A stretch of 64,000 bases of DNA from Apium graveolens (GCF_009905375.1 NW_027417638.1:62001-126000), one strand, 5' to 3'. Positions 34,501 through 45,460 are shown, counted from the stretch's first letter. Made by a program: numbers and translations. The notes: generated by a model not told the origin, from the sequence alone.

Positions 34501-34985
34501 AGCTCCCGTTTATCGAAAATATGGGTTTTATTGATTTACCGAAACGAATATTGTATCGAAAATGTTGCGCCGGGACCCGCGCAGGATAAACCGTAAGCCG
34601 GATCGAAAAAGTCGAAACATGAAAAATGCTCGGAATATTCCAATTAGGTTAGGAAGGAGTTCTCGGAAGAGTTTCGGGTTCCAAAAACGTAACAACGGTT
34701 GACGTCGGTTGGTTCCTGTTTTTATAAAATAGATTCTAATTACCCGGAAAAAGATTTTAGAAATTTCATATGATTCTTATAAATCCATAAATCAACATAA
34801 AAATAATTAGGAAGATATGACAATTATCTATATTTTATTTTGGACATATAAAAATTAAAATACTCAATTAATATTATTTTTGAATATTCAAGTACAGATA
34901 ACACTTAACAATTAACTCACAGAATAGATACTGGGCACACATAATAATATCAAAAATAATTACACGATATATCCCGGATATTACA
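31555..34985 (+). mobile_element. Gypsy solo LTR (Tekay/Del-like), nested
   Basis: A 3.43-kb sequence runs from TGTGGCGCCCTCCAAACCCG to CCCGGATATTACA and is flanked by the perfect 5-bp repeat AATCT (31550-31554 and 34986-34990). The long LTR and its 5' GGCGCCCTCC motif suggest a chromovirus such as Tekay; that assignment is from memory of LTR style. No gag or pol is present. The small frames inside are not genes. Confidence 0.88.
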
Positions 34986-35020
34986 AATCTCATTGTTAGT
35001 TACTTGGGAATAACAGATAT

Positions 35021-35996
35021 TTTAAATTAAATTGATAAAAAATATTAAATTTAGTAGTAAAATTATTATATACATTAGTCTCGTATTTAAATCTCATCAA
35101 CAACATTAGCTAATTAATAAAATTACAACTAATTTATACATTCATCTCAAGTTTGAATTTCACCAATAACATTTAGTACCATAAACAATATTTATTAATT
35201 ACAATGTAAACAAATTTCATTTAACAAATAATTCATACATATAATTCATATTACAAATACGACAAAAAAATATATTAAAAATATTGAAAAACTAGAGCTT
35301 GTAAAAACAACTGATACGAATTAATTATACACAAATTTAATATTATGATTTAAAACTATTCCAAAACAAGTTCATATAAAATTTATGCGACTCTTCCCTA
35401 ATAATTGATTTTCACCCATTATAATGCGTTCGTTTAAGTTATTTATAAAAATGAAAAATTCAATTATTTTTAATGAAAGAATTTTAAAATATTTATTTAC
35501 AAATAATTGAATGTATTGATTTACATGTACAAATAAATGACTCATTACCTCCTATTTAGAAAATAAATAGTATCTTTTATTTTTTTACACGTACATTTAA
35601 AAGTTTTACCAATGTAGTAAAAAATATCGTTTTCAAAATCTTTTTTTTGAATAAAAGTTATAAACTAATTATTTTATTTGCAAAAAAACATTAAAAAAAT
35701 AATTTATTAACTATATAGTCAAACTTTTTAAAATTACGTGCAAAAAAGTCAAACGATTATTACAAACATAGAGAGTATTTTTTATGACAAAATAATATGA
35801 TCCAATGGATACCCGATCTGAAATTTAAAATTTTGGATTTACCCAAACCTAAATTTTTTGATTTGAATTTGGATATGAAATTGATTTTTAACCTCGAAAA
35901 ATTTTGAATTTGGATTTGGATTTCGAGTATATCGAGCCAAAATACGAAACGCAATTCAAACTTGATCCGAACTTGAAACCCGAAATAAACCTGAAC
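35021..35996. other. AT-rich flank, probable MITE and hAT-like remnant
   Basis: 35540-35772 may be a degraded MITE (right end GAGAGTA). 35800-35996, rich in CCGAT, TTTGGATTT and AACCCG, appears to continue beyond the retrotransposon at 46919-47440 (CGTATACCCGAATCCGA, TTTCGGGTTT), so the Tat element inserted into an older repeat. Confidence 0.45.
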
Positions 35997-36001
35997 ATAT
36001 G

Positions 36002-36569
36002 TGATAAGGATAAATAAATTATGTTTGTATAATTAAATACTGCATTAATTGTACAAACTGTGGGCTGCTAGGCCCAATAAAAAGATATATGATACTCAGA
36101 CCAGAAAGGTTAAGCCTGATGGACCAGATCAGGCCTGATGGAATAAAAAAGGCCCAAAAGCCCTGATTATTAATTAATTACGAAATTAATTAATAAGGGA
36201 CAAATCAGATGTTGAAAAGAGTCCCGATAAAGATATAAATCCTTGGAGATTAGCCTCAAGGGGACCTAAAAGGATAAGGAATCAGTTTCCTACTACCTAG
36301 GACCCCTAAGTCTATCCTAATTCAGAGGTTTATCCACCAAGTCTCCTATACCAAGTCCAATTCAAGGACTCCCACATCTATATAAGGGGCCTCACCCCAC
36401 AAATCAGAACTACGTTTTTTGGCTTGATTCTCTAATTCACAGAGATACGTAGGCATCTCGTAAAGGCAGATTGAGTCACGAAACACGAGAGCAGCCATTA
36501 AAGGCCTTGAGCTCCCGAATCTTAGTATTAAATACAGCAAGTAATAACCTTAGTTTTTTATCCACAACA
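36002..36569 (+). repeat. 5' LTR of Tat element
   Basis: 568 bp from TGATAAGGATAA to ATCCACAACA. A TATA box CTATATAAGG lies at 36379-36388. The sense RNA would start shortly after, giving the R-U5 stretch before the primer site. Confidence 0.95.
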
Positions 36570-36570
36570 T

Positions 36571-36588
36571 TTGGCGCCGTCTGTGGGA
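36571..36588 (+). other. Primer-binding site
   Basis: TGGCGCCGTCTGTGGGAA starts one base after the 5' LTR, the usual place for the tRNA primer site. I do not assign the tRNA. Confidence 0.75.
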
Positions 36589-36602
36589 AAGCAATAACAA
36601 CC

Positions 36603-37355
36603 ATGGCGAGAACACGGAGAACAATTGGAGCTCTAGAGGAAGGAACACCATCAGAGACAACCCAGGTGATTTCATCAACCGTGGAGGTTCCTCCCCATTC
36701 AACTTATGCATCTACTCAGGGGGAAGCCCAGACAGGGGCAACTCAACCTCAGCCACAAGGGACAACTCCCCCGACTATTCAAGGTACGAATCCTCAAGTT
36801 CAACAAATACATATACCTGTGAATTCTCGACCCGTCGGGTATGAATATTCAACTATTGTTACTACTAACCCTCCTTATGGGATGCCCCTTCACCCTGAGG
36901 TTGGAGGAAGTGGATATGCTGGGCGAAGCGAAGCACGAGGGCGGTCGCCCCCCTATATACGAGGTTTGGATCCTATCCCTGAGAATCGGGAATTTTCTGG
37001 TCCATACACTGAGAGAGACTCCGAATCTTCGGATGATGAAGTGGCCCCGAGAAGGAGGCGTCCTGGAAAAGAGCCAATGGCCGATGGAAGGCAACGCCCC
37101 CAAAGCACCCCAGGGGCGAATCCCCAAGAAGTGCAGGAAAAGATCAGGGCTCATGAGGCTGAAATCCAAAGGCTGAGGCGTGATTTGGAGGCTCACCAAG
37201 CCACCAGACCCCACATACCTCCTAGGGGGAGAAATCCTCCTCCTATCATAGACCTGGATGGTCCGGTAAGAAGAAGGGCTGCTGTCCCAAGAACTGATCC
37301 AAGCAATCTCCTTCCCCTTGGAGATCCTGATGATCCAACTCCACCCTTCACATAA
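36603..37355 (+). CDS. gag: Gag N-terminal part, ended by an in-frame stop
   Basis: From the ATG at 36603 this 250-residue segment is Pro/Gln-rich and low in complexity, then acidic (DSESSDDEV), with a short coiled-coil-like stretch (VQEKIRAHEAEIQRLRRDLE) and a Pro-rich end. The TAA at 37353-37355 is in the same frame as the long downstream ORF, with only two codons between the stop and its first ATG. The stop lies ahead of the conserved gag domain, so it is not the gag/pol boundary. It is either a nonsense mutation or, less likely, a readthrough site. Confidence 0.85.
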   Translation: MARTRRTIGALEEGTPSETTQVISSTVEVPPHSTYASTQGEAQTGATQPQPQGTTPPTIQGTNPQVQQIHIPVNSRPVGYEYSTIVTTNPPYGMPLHPEVGGSGYAGRSEARGRSPPYIRGLDPIPENREFSGPYTERDSESSDDEVAPRRRRPGKEPMADGRQRPQSTPGANPQEVQEKIRAHEAEIQRLRRDLEAHQATRPHIPPRGRNPPPIIDLDGPVRRRAAVPRTDPSNLLPLGDPDDPTPPFT

Positions 37356-37361
37356 GAGATA

Positions 37362-40300
37362 ATGAATGCCCATATCTCAAGGAAATTCAAGATGCCCACT
37401 ATCAAAGCCTATGATGGCACGGGAGACCCCGCTAATCATGTTAGGACATTCTCTAATGCACTGCTGCTGCAACCCGTGAATGATGCTATAAAATGTCGGG
37501 CCTTCCCTCAAACCCTGTCGGGTATGGCTCAAAGATGGTACAGTCGCCTACCCCCAAATTCTATTGGATCATTCAGAGAATTAAGTCAGGCTTTTATTAA
37601 GCAATTCATCAGTGGAAGAGTCCATGAGAAAAGTTCAGCATCTCTTATGAGTCTTGTGCAGGGAGCTAAGGAATCCTTAAGAGATTACCTGAATCGTTTC
37701 ACAAAGGAGGCTTTAAAAGTCCCAGACCTTGATGATAAGGTAGCCATGATAGCACTGCAACAAGGAACTAGGGATGAGTTTTTCAAGATGTCTTTGGCCA
37801 AACGACCCCCTGAGAGCATGTTGCAGCTCCAAGAGAGGGCAGGAAAGTATATCAAGGTTGAAAAAAGTATGAGGAAGACCGTAGTAAGTAATGAGCCCAC
37901 TGGAGGCAAGAAACGAAAAACTGATTTGGAGTATATCGCTAAGGACAAATATCCTAGAACCGAACAAAACCCTGATTCAATCCCCAAAAAGGGAGGACCT
38001 GGGCAAAAGTTCACTGAATACGCTAAGCTGAATGCTCCCAGAAGTCAGATTTTGATGGAGATTGAGAAAGACAGAGATATTCGCTGGCCTAAGCCCTTGA
38101 AGGCTGATCCCGCCAAGCTAGATAAGGGCAAGTATTGCAGGTTTCACAAAGATGTTGGCCATGACACCGATGAGTGTAGGCAATTGAAAGATGAAATTGA
38201 GTTTTTGATTCGAAAAGGAAGATTGAACAAGTATACTGGAGATGGAGGGGACAGAAATAATAATGGAAGGAAGAACTTTGAAGATCGTAGGAGGGACCAA
38301 GACGATCAGGGGCGAAACCCCCGGCCTAGAGGACCAGTTATAAACACCATTTATGGAGGGCCGAGACCTCGAGGGCCTGTGATAAACACGATCTTTGGAG
38401 GTCCAACTGCTGCTGGATTGTCCAAAAATTCCAGAAAGGCATATACTAGAGAGGTTATGCATATTGTTGGAGAAGCCCCGAAGAGGGCCAGGACAGAAGT
38501 AACATTGGCTTTTGATGATTCCGACCTAGAGGGTGTGAAGTTTCCCCATGACGACCCGCTGGTCATAACACCAATAATAGGAAATAGCCCGGTTAAGAGG
38601 GTCCTTGTGGATAATGGTGCTTCTGTGGATATCTTGCTCCACGACACCTTTCTAAGGATGGGGTATAACGACTCTCAGTTAACACCAACCGACATGCCGA
38701 TATATGGATTTGCTGGAGTAGAATGTCCTGTGGAAGGGATAATCAAATTGCCAACCACCATAGGTACAGAGCCAAGGCAAGCAACGCAGATGCTGGATTT
38801 CGTGGTGGTAAAGGCTAGTTCAACTTATAATGCTATCATGGGGAGAACAGGGATACATGCCTTCAAGGCAGTCCCCTCTTCCTACCATTCAGTCATGAAG
38901 TTTCCCACCCGAAACGGGATTGGAGAAGAAAGAGGAAATCAAAAAATGGCTAGAAGCTGTTATGTGGCCTCTTTGAGGGCAGATGGAGTCGGGGGGCAGG
39001 TTCATCCTATTGAAGATATGGATATTCGAGAAAATGATGAGAATAGAGGAAGGCCAGCAGAAGAATTGGTCTCGGTTCCTTTAGACCCCGAGAATCCTGA
39101 GAGGACGATTTTCATTGGAGCCACGTTAGAGGAGCCCCTTAGAGGGAAGTTAGTGAAATTTTTGCAAAAAAATAGTGATGTGTTTGCATGGTCAGCAGCT
39201 GATATGCCAGGCATAGACCCGGAGTTAATTACTCACAAGCTAAACGTAGATCCAAGCCGGAAGACAGTGAAACAAAAGAAAAGAAATTTTGCCCCAGAAA
39301 GACAAGAGGCTATAAAGCAGGAAGTGGAAAAGCTCTTAGAGGCTGGTTTCATTGAGGAGATTCAATTTCCGGAGTGGTTAGCAAACCCTGTAATGGTGAA
39401 GAAGGCTAATGGAAAGTGGAGGATGTGTATAGACTTCACCGATTTGAATGATGCATGCCCCAAAGACTGTTTTCCGCTGCCTAGAATTGATACTTTGATT
39501 GACGCCACCGCTGGACATGAGATGCTGAGTTTCATGGATGAGTTTAGCGGATACAACCAGATCAAAATGCATAAGGATGACATTCCAAAGGTATCATTTA
39601 TCACTGACTTTGGTGTTTATTGTTATCTTGTTATGGCGTTTGGTCTCAAGAATGCAGGAGCCACCTATCAAAGGTTGGTGAATAGAATTTTTAAGGATCT
39701 TATTGGTAAGACTATGGAAGTCTATGTTGATGACATGTTAGTCAAGAGTCTAGTAAAGACTGATCATATAGCCCATTTAAGGGAAGCTTTTGAGGTCCTG
39801 AGGTACGACAAGATGATGTTGAATCCGACGAAGTGTGCTTTCGGAGTAGGATCTGGAAAATTCTTGGGATTGATGGTCTCGAAGAGGGGAATTGAGGCAA
39901 ACCCCGATAAAATAAAGGCAATCCTGGACATGGAACCCCCCAAAACTGTCAAGGATGTTCAGAAGCTCACAGGAAGGGTTGCTGCGTTAGGACGATTCAT
40001 CTCCAAGTCAGGAGACAAGTGCTTGTCATTTTTCAAGTCACTAAAGAACATCAAAGACTTTGTATGGAGTGAGGAAAATCAGAAGGCATTTGAAGAGTTA
40101 AAGAAGTATATGGGCCAGGCCCCGTTGTTGGCCAAGCCGGTTCTAAATGAAGTTTTATTCTTGTACTTAGCTGTTTCGGAGAGCGCCTTGAGCGCCGTGT
40201 TGGTTAAGGAGGAACTGAAAGTCCAGAAACCCGTATACTATGTCAGCAAAATTTTGCATGGTGCTGAGTTGAATTATTCAGCCATTGAGAAATTCGCTTT

Positions 40301-42308
40301 AGCCTTGGTAATGGCTTCAAGAAAGCTGTGTCCTTATTTTCAAGCTCACCAAATTGAAGTGCTAACAAATCAGCCACTGAGAAATATCATTCACAGTCCC
40401 AATGCAAGTGGGAGACTGATTAAGTGGGCAATACAGTTGGGAGAGTTCGATCTCAAGTATAAGCCACGTACGGCCATAAAAGCCCAGGCACTAGCTGACG
40501 TCGTGGTGGAATGTACCATACCCAACCAAGAAGTCGGGGGGCAGGAAGATACCATACCTCAAGACAAGGGAGTCGACAATGGGGACAAGGAGAAAGAATA
40601 TTGGGTTCTCTATTTTGATGGAGCATCAAAAACAAATTCCAGTGGAGCAGGGTTGGTTTTGCAAAGCCCTGATGGATTCTTAATTGAGTATGCTATGAAA
40701 CTAGACTTCCCAACCACAAACAATGAGGCAGAGTATGAAGCCCTGATTGCTGGCCTTGGTCTAGCTGGGACACTTAGAGTCAAAAATTTAAAGGTCCGTG
40801 GAGACTCGAAGTTGATCATATCCCAGGTAAAGGGAGAATTTGAGGCAAGGGATGATACGATGGCTAAGTATGTTCGCCTAGTAAGGGCTGTGATGACCCA
40901 ATTTAATGAATGCCATGTTGAACACATTCCAAGGGAAGAAAATGCTAAAGCGGATGCGCTATCAAAGTTTGCTTCATCTGAGATTGAAGAAAGTTCAGGA
41001 AGTGTGTACTTCCGTGTTTTGAAGACACGAAGCATAGATGTTAAGCTTGTGGCTCCCGTAGGCTTGGGAACGTCATGGATTGATCCCATCAAGGCTCACA
41101 TTCAGACCGGTTGGTTGCCAAGCGATGCGATTGAGGCACGGAAGTTAACTGTTCGAGCACTAAGGTACTCTTTGATAGATGGGATCTTATATAAAAGATC
41201 TTTCGTGGTTCCTTACTTGAGGTGTCTCAGGCCCGATGAGGCACGCTTAGCTCTTGAGGAAGTGCATGGAGGTATTTGTGGGCAACACTTGGGGGGCAGG
41301 GCCTTGGCTCATAAGATAACCCGTTTAGGCTTCTATTGGCCAGAAATGATGGCTGATGCCAAAGAATATGTAAAGAAGTGTGATCGCTGTCAGAAGCATG
41401 CACCAGTCGCCAGACAACCCCCCGAGATGCTGACCTCTATCAACTCACCTATTCCCTTTGCTATGTGGGGGATGGATATTCTAGGGCCTTTTCCTATGGC
41501 CACAGCACAAAGGAAGTTTCTGATTGTAGCCATTGATTATTTCACCAAGTGGATCGAAGCCAAACCTTTGGCCAAAATCACAACTAAGCAGGTTGCACAA
41601 TTCCTGTGGGAAAACATTATGTGCCGATATGGAATTCCCCGTATCCTCGTCACTGACAATGGAACACAATTCAACAACGAGGAATTCAAGAAGTATTGCG
41701 AAGAAAATGAAATTGAGTTACGGTTCACCTCTGTGGCTCACCCGCAAGCCAATGGGCAAGCGGAGGTAGCAAATCGGATAATCTTGGATGGACTAAAGAA
41801 GAGGATCGAAAAGTCAAGAAATAATTGGGTGGATGAGATACTTCCCATATTATGGGCCTATAGGACTACCTGTAGAGTCACGACAGATGCAACTCCTTTC
41901 ATGTTGGCATATGGGGCAGAAGCAGTAGTTCCCGTGGAGATATCACATTCCTCTCCAAGGATTCAGGCTTTTGATGAAAAAGAAAATGAAGAAGGGCAGA
42001 AGTTAGCCCTGGATTTAATCGATGAAGTGCGAGATAAAGCACATGCGAAGATAGTAGAATATCAGAAAAAAGCTTCATTCTACTACAACTTAAGGGTTAA
42101 AGAGAGGTTTTTTAAACAAGGTGATCTAGTTTTGAGAAAAATAGAGGCTTCTGGTATTGGACAGAAAGGAAAGCTCGCCCCAAATTGGGAAGGGCCGTAC
42201 AGAGTCAAGAACGTTCAGGGTAGAGGAACCTACAAGCTGGAAACTATGGATGGTTTTGAAGTCCCGAGGACCTGGCATGCACAAAACCTGAAGGTTTACT
42301 ACGTGTAA
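37362..42308 (+). CDS. gag-pol: Gag-Pol polyprotein, Tat lineage
   Basis: This 1648-residue frame carries, in order, a retrotransposon gag domain (about 25-125); a CX2HX4HX4C knuckle (C259-C272); an aspartic protease (D417-N-G-A); reverse transcriptase with YVDD at 788-791; an RNase H (about 900-1070); a second RNase H of the aRNH type (from D1086, FDGASKTNSSG); and integrase with an HHCC zinc domain (H1302 onward) and a D1372, D1432, E1468 (DX35E) triad. All visible catalytic residues are present. It would make particles, copy the RNA and insert the DNA. Only the upstream stop at 37353 separates it from its N-terminal part. Confidence 0.96.
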   Translation: MNAHISRKFKMPTIKAYDGTGDPANHVRTFSNALLLQPVNDAIKCRAFPQTLSGMAQRWYSRLPPNSIGSFRELSQAFIKQFISGRVHEKSSASLMSLVQGAKESLRDYLNRFTKEALKVPDLDDKVAMIALQQGTRDEFFKMSLAKRPPESMLQLQERAGKYIKVEKSMRKTVVSNEPTGGKKRKTDLEYIAKDKYPRTEQNPDSIPKKGGPGQKFTEYAKLNAPRSQILMEIEKDRDIRWPKPLKADPAKLDKGKYCRFHKDVGHDTDECRQLKDEIEFLIRKGRLNKYTGDGGDRNNNGRKNFEDRRRDQDDQGRNPRPRGPVINTIYGGPRPRGPVINTIFGGPTAAGLSKNSRKAYTREVMHIVGEAPKRARTEVTLAFDDSDLEGVKFPHDDPLVITPIIGNSPVKRVLVDNGASVDILLHDTFLRMGYNDSQLTPTDMPIYGFAGVECPVEGIIKLPTTIGTEPRQATQMLDFVVVKASSTYNAIMGRTGIHAFKAVPSSYHSVMKFPTRNGIGEERGNQKMARSCYVASLRADGVGGQVHPIEDMDIRENDENRGRPAEELVSVPLDPENPERTIFIGATLEEPLRGKLVKFLQKNSDVFAWSAADMPGIDPELITHKLNVDPSRKTVKQKKRNFAPERQEAIKQEVEKLLEAGFIEEIQFPEWLANPVMVKKANGKWRMCIDFTDLNDACPKDCFPLPRIDTLIDATAGHEMLSFMDEFSGYNQIKMHKDDIPKVSFITDFGVYCYLVMAFGLKNAGATYQRLVNRIFKDLIGKTMEVYVDDMLVKSLVKTDHIAHLREAFEVLRYDKMMLNPTKCAFGVGSGKFLGLMVSKRGIEANPDKIKAILDMEPPKTVKDVQKLTGRVAALGRFISKSGDKCLSFFKSLKNIKDFVWSEENQKAFEELKKYMGQAPLLAKPVLNEVLFLYLAVSESALSAVLVKEELKVQKPVYYVSKILHGAELNYSAIEKFALALVMASRKLCPYFQAHQIEVLTNQPLRNIIHSPNASGRLIKWAIQLGEFDLKYKPRTAIKAQALADVVVECTIPNQEVGGQEDTIPQDKGVDNGDKEKEYWVLYFDGASKTNSSGAGLVLQSPDGFLIEYAMKLDFPTTNNEAEYEALIAGLGLAGTLRVKNLKVRGDSKLIISQVKGEFEARDDTMAKYVRLVRAVMTQFNECHVEHIPREENAKADALSKFASSEIEESSGSVYFRVLKTRSIDVKLVAPVGLGTSWIDPIKAHIQTGWLPSDAIEARKLTVRALRYSLIDGILYKRSFVVPYLRCLRPDEARLALEEVHGGICGQHLGGRALAHKITRLGFYWPEMMADAKEYVKKCDRCQKHAPVARQPPEMLTSINSPIPFAMWGMDILGPFPMATAQRKFLIVAIDYFTKWIEAKPLAKITTKQVAQFLWENIMCRYGIPRILVTDNGTQFNNEEFKKYCEENEIELRFTSVAHPQANGQAEVANRIILDGLKKRIEKSRNNWVDEILPILWAYRTTCRVTTDATPFMLAYGAEAVVPVEISHSSPRIQAFDEKENEEGQKLALDLIDEVRDKAHAKIVEYQKKASFYYNLRVKERFFKQGDLVLRKIEASGIGQKGKLAPNWEGPYRVKNVQGRGTYKLETMDGFEVPRTWHAQNLKVYYV

Positions 42309-42643
42309 GATAGGCTAAGTACGATTCTCACTTGTCATTGTGACAAATAGGTTTAAAAGCACCTGGAAGCTTTGCTTGCGTAGAATTTTATATTCTAGTA
42401 GAATTTACAATGTCTAGTTATTATTGATTAGGGTCGAACCCATGCTGTGTAAGGTTTTGAAAAACCAGACTTCATATTAAAAAGCTTGAAATTATTTCAA
42501 TCCAAGGATGTTTAAGGTTCAAATGCATATTAAGATTGTAAAGTTAAAACAGAAAAAGGCAAGAAAAGCAATGTATAAAACATAACCCCGAAGGGTAACA
42601 AGTTCTGATATAAATAAAGTTCAAAAAGAAGATATACAAAAAG

Positions 42644-44587
42644 CTAGACCTTGGAAGGCTGAGATTCCTCAGAACCACTATCTGAAGTCTCTTCGGAAGT
42701 TTCAGTCGTTTCTTCGGACGTCTCGGTCGTCCCCTCCGAAGTCCCTGTAGAAGTTCCCTCAGCAGGAGATGATGGCTGTTGAGGCGCTGCTTTGGGAGAT
42801 TCTTCCACCCTGGCCTTCTTAGCGACAGGCTCGAATTCCTCCTCAGAGGAATCTTCCTCCTCTCCATCCTTGATCATGCCAGCAAGCTTTTCAGTATCAC
42901 CTCCAAGCTCTGGAACCCGCACTGGGCAAGGAAAGGGCGACTGCTCAAGGACCTCGGGAAACTCATCCTGGATGGCCTCCACAGCAGCGTCCCAGCCTTT
43001 CTTATAGCTAACAGGATGAAGAAGGGCGTCATGCTCCACCATCAAGTCTTTGAATTCTTGAGTGTCCATCCAGCCATCAAAGGCTTTTTCCTTCTGCGCC
43101 TTCAAGATGACATTTTCAGCCCGGGCCGTCTCCAGGTCAGAAGTGGAAGAGGCCAATTGAGCTTCAAGGGCCTCAATTTTTTGATTGGCCTCCTCCAACT
43201 TCTTGTTGGCATCTTCCAGGCCAACCTTCCAAGCCTTGGCTTGGTGAATTGCCCCTTGAAAATGGGCGTTAGCCTGCAAGAGAAAAACAGCAAAGGTTTA
43301 AAAAAGAAAGAAAAGAGAATTGTAAAAAGCATAAGTAAAGTACGTACCGTCGCCAGAGCTTGGGCTCCAAACAGCTCATTCCCCTCCAAGTCCTGTTGAA
43401 GGACAAAATCTTGATAATCCACCGGGGAAATGGAATGCTTAGACCATTCCTTGGACAGGGCCGTGCTACCCACAATTGAGTCCTTGCCCCGGATCCCCCA
43501 AGCAGGTTGAAAATAGGCACCTGGCCTCTGCTTGGTGCGCAGAACTTGGCTGGGGCCTTCCTCATCTGGCTCCGTTGCCTGAAGAAGGAACTCCGGGAAG
43601 CGGTCACCTAGTCGAGGGTCCTTAAAGATCTTCCCGGCCCTCTTCATCCTGGTTGTCTCCAGGTCCTTCGGCTTGGTAGCCTCCTCAATCTTCTCAGCCA
43701 CTGCAACAAACAAAGTCAGTTGAAAATCAATGAAATAAAAGTGCAGGAAATAAAGGAGATAAGAAAGGGAACTTACTTTTCTTATTAACGGGCGAAAGGC
43801 CGCGTTCTACCAGGACGGTCTCCCGGATAAGGTCCCAACAATGGGAAGTGCCGTTGTCTTGCGTAAGGAGGTTGCAACCTCTAGCCTCCTCCTCAGACAA
43901 AGTTATGTCATTCGGGCTCCCGTCTACGGCCAGCCCAAAGGATGATCGAAACAGGGAGCCCCAATCTCCACCTTCCCAAATAACAAACAAAAAATCTTTC
44001 TTCCACCCCAAGTTATTGTCAGGGATGGACTTCCCATTCACGATATGGGGGATAGTGGGGCGCTGGTTGATAGAAACCCAACCCGGACTTTTATCAGGGC
44101 TGTTCTTGAACTGAAAAATCTTCCTGAAGACAGCAACAGATGTGGGGACGTTGTGCTTGGCGCATTGCGACAGATAGCACAGAATCAACCTCCAGGAATT
44201 AGGGGGAAGTTGGCAAGGGCTGATGCCCACATCAGCCAGTAGCAAAGGAATGAATGGATGAAAAGGGAGTCTAATACCTGCCCTCAGAGTATCCCTATAG
44301 ACGCATAGCGCGTCCTTCTTCCACTGACAGGCCCTGTCGGCCGGACCCGCAAGAACCAGCTTAAAAGGCTCCTTGATTTTGAAGCAGCTGCTCAACTTTT
44401 CCAGCTCCTTGGGATCCCGTAAAGCGCTGATATGATCGTGCGCGTCCAGATGCGCATCAGACGGATACTCGTCCCCTCGAGTATTGATCATGTCGATTAA
44501 GGAAGTATACATCGATCGAATAGGAAAATCATTGGATTTTCTAGCCACGTTCATCTTGGCCAAACGAGTCATTCTTTTTTCAGCCAT
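42644..44587 (-). CDS. Antisense spliced gene of the Tat element (Transposase_28-like)
   Basis: The minus-strand coding exons are 44587-43777, 43700-43348 and 43273-42644, and join in frame (597 residues). The junctions have GT-AG borders: AAAA|GTAAGT to TTGCAG|TGG, and ACG|GTACGT to TTGCAG|GCT. The N-terminal part (LPFHPFIPLLLADVGIS, LPPNSWRLILCYLSQC, WKKDFLFVIW) resembles the 'putative gypsy-type transposon' family (Transposase_28). The C-terminal part is a coiled coil (VGLEDANKKLEEANQKIEAL) then a Ser/Glu/Thr-rich tail. An extra 5'UTR intron (donor near 44677, acceptor at 44588) and a TATA box precede it. Extra antisense ORFs are known in Tat elements; their function is unknown. Confidence 0.85.
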
Positions 44588-44803
44588 CTGAAAAAAGTAT
44601 GAGGCACGTAAATAGGCTATCTTAAAATGGCACACAATGGAAAAATAGAAACGAAAAGCAAAGGGAGGAAACTTACCTAAAGAAGCACTCCTGAAAAAGG
44701 CTTTGAGCTCCGACTTGCTGTTATTGCTCTGAGAATCTTAGCAGGAGGATGAAGAAGAAAACTAAGAAATGAGAAAGTGAGGAGTAATAGCCTTTCCTCA
44801 TTC

Positions 44804-44813
44804 CTTTATATAG
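44804..44813 (-). promoter_or_regulatory. TATA box of the antisense gene
   Basis: CTATATAAAG read on the minus strand, about 130 bp upstream of the 5'UTR donor site near 44677, places a separate promoter for the antisense transcript inside the element. Confidence 0.65.
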
Positions 44814-44939
44814 GAGGAAAAAGAAGTTGAAGGGACGAAAAGCCCATTAAGAACAAAGGCCCATAAGAAGAGGCCCAGAAAAAAGAACATTCCAGAATAT
44901 ACCTAGGAATTCTAGGGCATTCTAAACAGGGTGTGTTAA

Positions 44940-45125
44940 GCCCAACAATATTTGAAAAGCCCAATGAGAAGGCCCAGTAATATTTGACAAAGCCCAATGA
45001 AGAGGCCCCACAATATTTGATAAAGCCCAATAAAAGAGGCCCAATAAGATTTGAAAAGGCCCAATAAAAGAGGCCCAATGAGATTTGAAAAGCCCAATAA
45101 TAGAAGCTCAGTAAAATTTTATAGG
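44940..45125. repeat. GCCCAAT repeat array
   Basis: Irregular repeats of AGGCCCAATAAGATTTGAAA, spaced about 33 bp, lie upstream of the antisense TATA box (to its right on the + strand). Confidence 0.85.
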
Positions 45126-45224
45126 GCCCAACAAAAAGGCCAGGCCCAAATCCAATTAGGATTTGGAAAATACAATACCCTAAATTAAAGCTAAATAAAG
45201 AAGGCTAGTGAAAGACCAGGAACC

Positions 45225-45460
45225 AGGTCGAAATCCAGGTCGTGAATCCTCCCCGAAATCTTTCGAGCAGACACCCGAAAATAACGGATAAAAAAGACCA
45301 GAATCCAGGTCGAATTTCAGGTCGTGAATCCTGCCCGAAATCTTTCGAGCAGACACCCGATAATAACGGGTAAAAAAGACCAGAATCCAGGTCGAATTCC
45401 AGGTCGTGGATCCTGCCCGAAATCTTTCGAGCAGACACCCGAAAATAGCTGGAATAACGG
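45225..45460. repeat. 82-bp tandem repeat
   Basis: Nearly three units; CGTGGATCCTGCCCGAAATC and its variants begin at 45241, 45323 and 45405, exactly 82 bp apart. Confidence 0.9.

Larger units (their letters stand above)
30524..35015 (+). mobile_element. Copia solo LTR, split by a nested Gypsy solo LTR
   Basis: The LTR begins TGTTAGGAATATG and ends GGGAATAACA, and the perfect 5-bp repeat GATAT flanks it (30519-30523 and 35016-35020). No internal coding region remains, so it is a solo LTR of about 1.06 kb, left by LTR-LTR recombination. It has the C-rich AACCCCCCTTCTG tail and internal CAACGGATG repeats of SIRE-like Copia LTRs. A second element is inserted at 31555. Confidence 0.9.

Noticed and set aside
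36371..36388. USE-like CTCCCACATC next to TATATAAGG in the Tat LTR
   Set aside because: The two motifs abut instead of being 24 or 32 bp apart, and no snRNA follows. The TATA is the LTR promoter.
36849..41769. Antisense and out-of-frame ORFs within Tat gag-pol
   Set aside because: They are shadows of the real coding frame, without splice sites, promoter or recognisable domains, unlike the antisense gene at 42644-44587.
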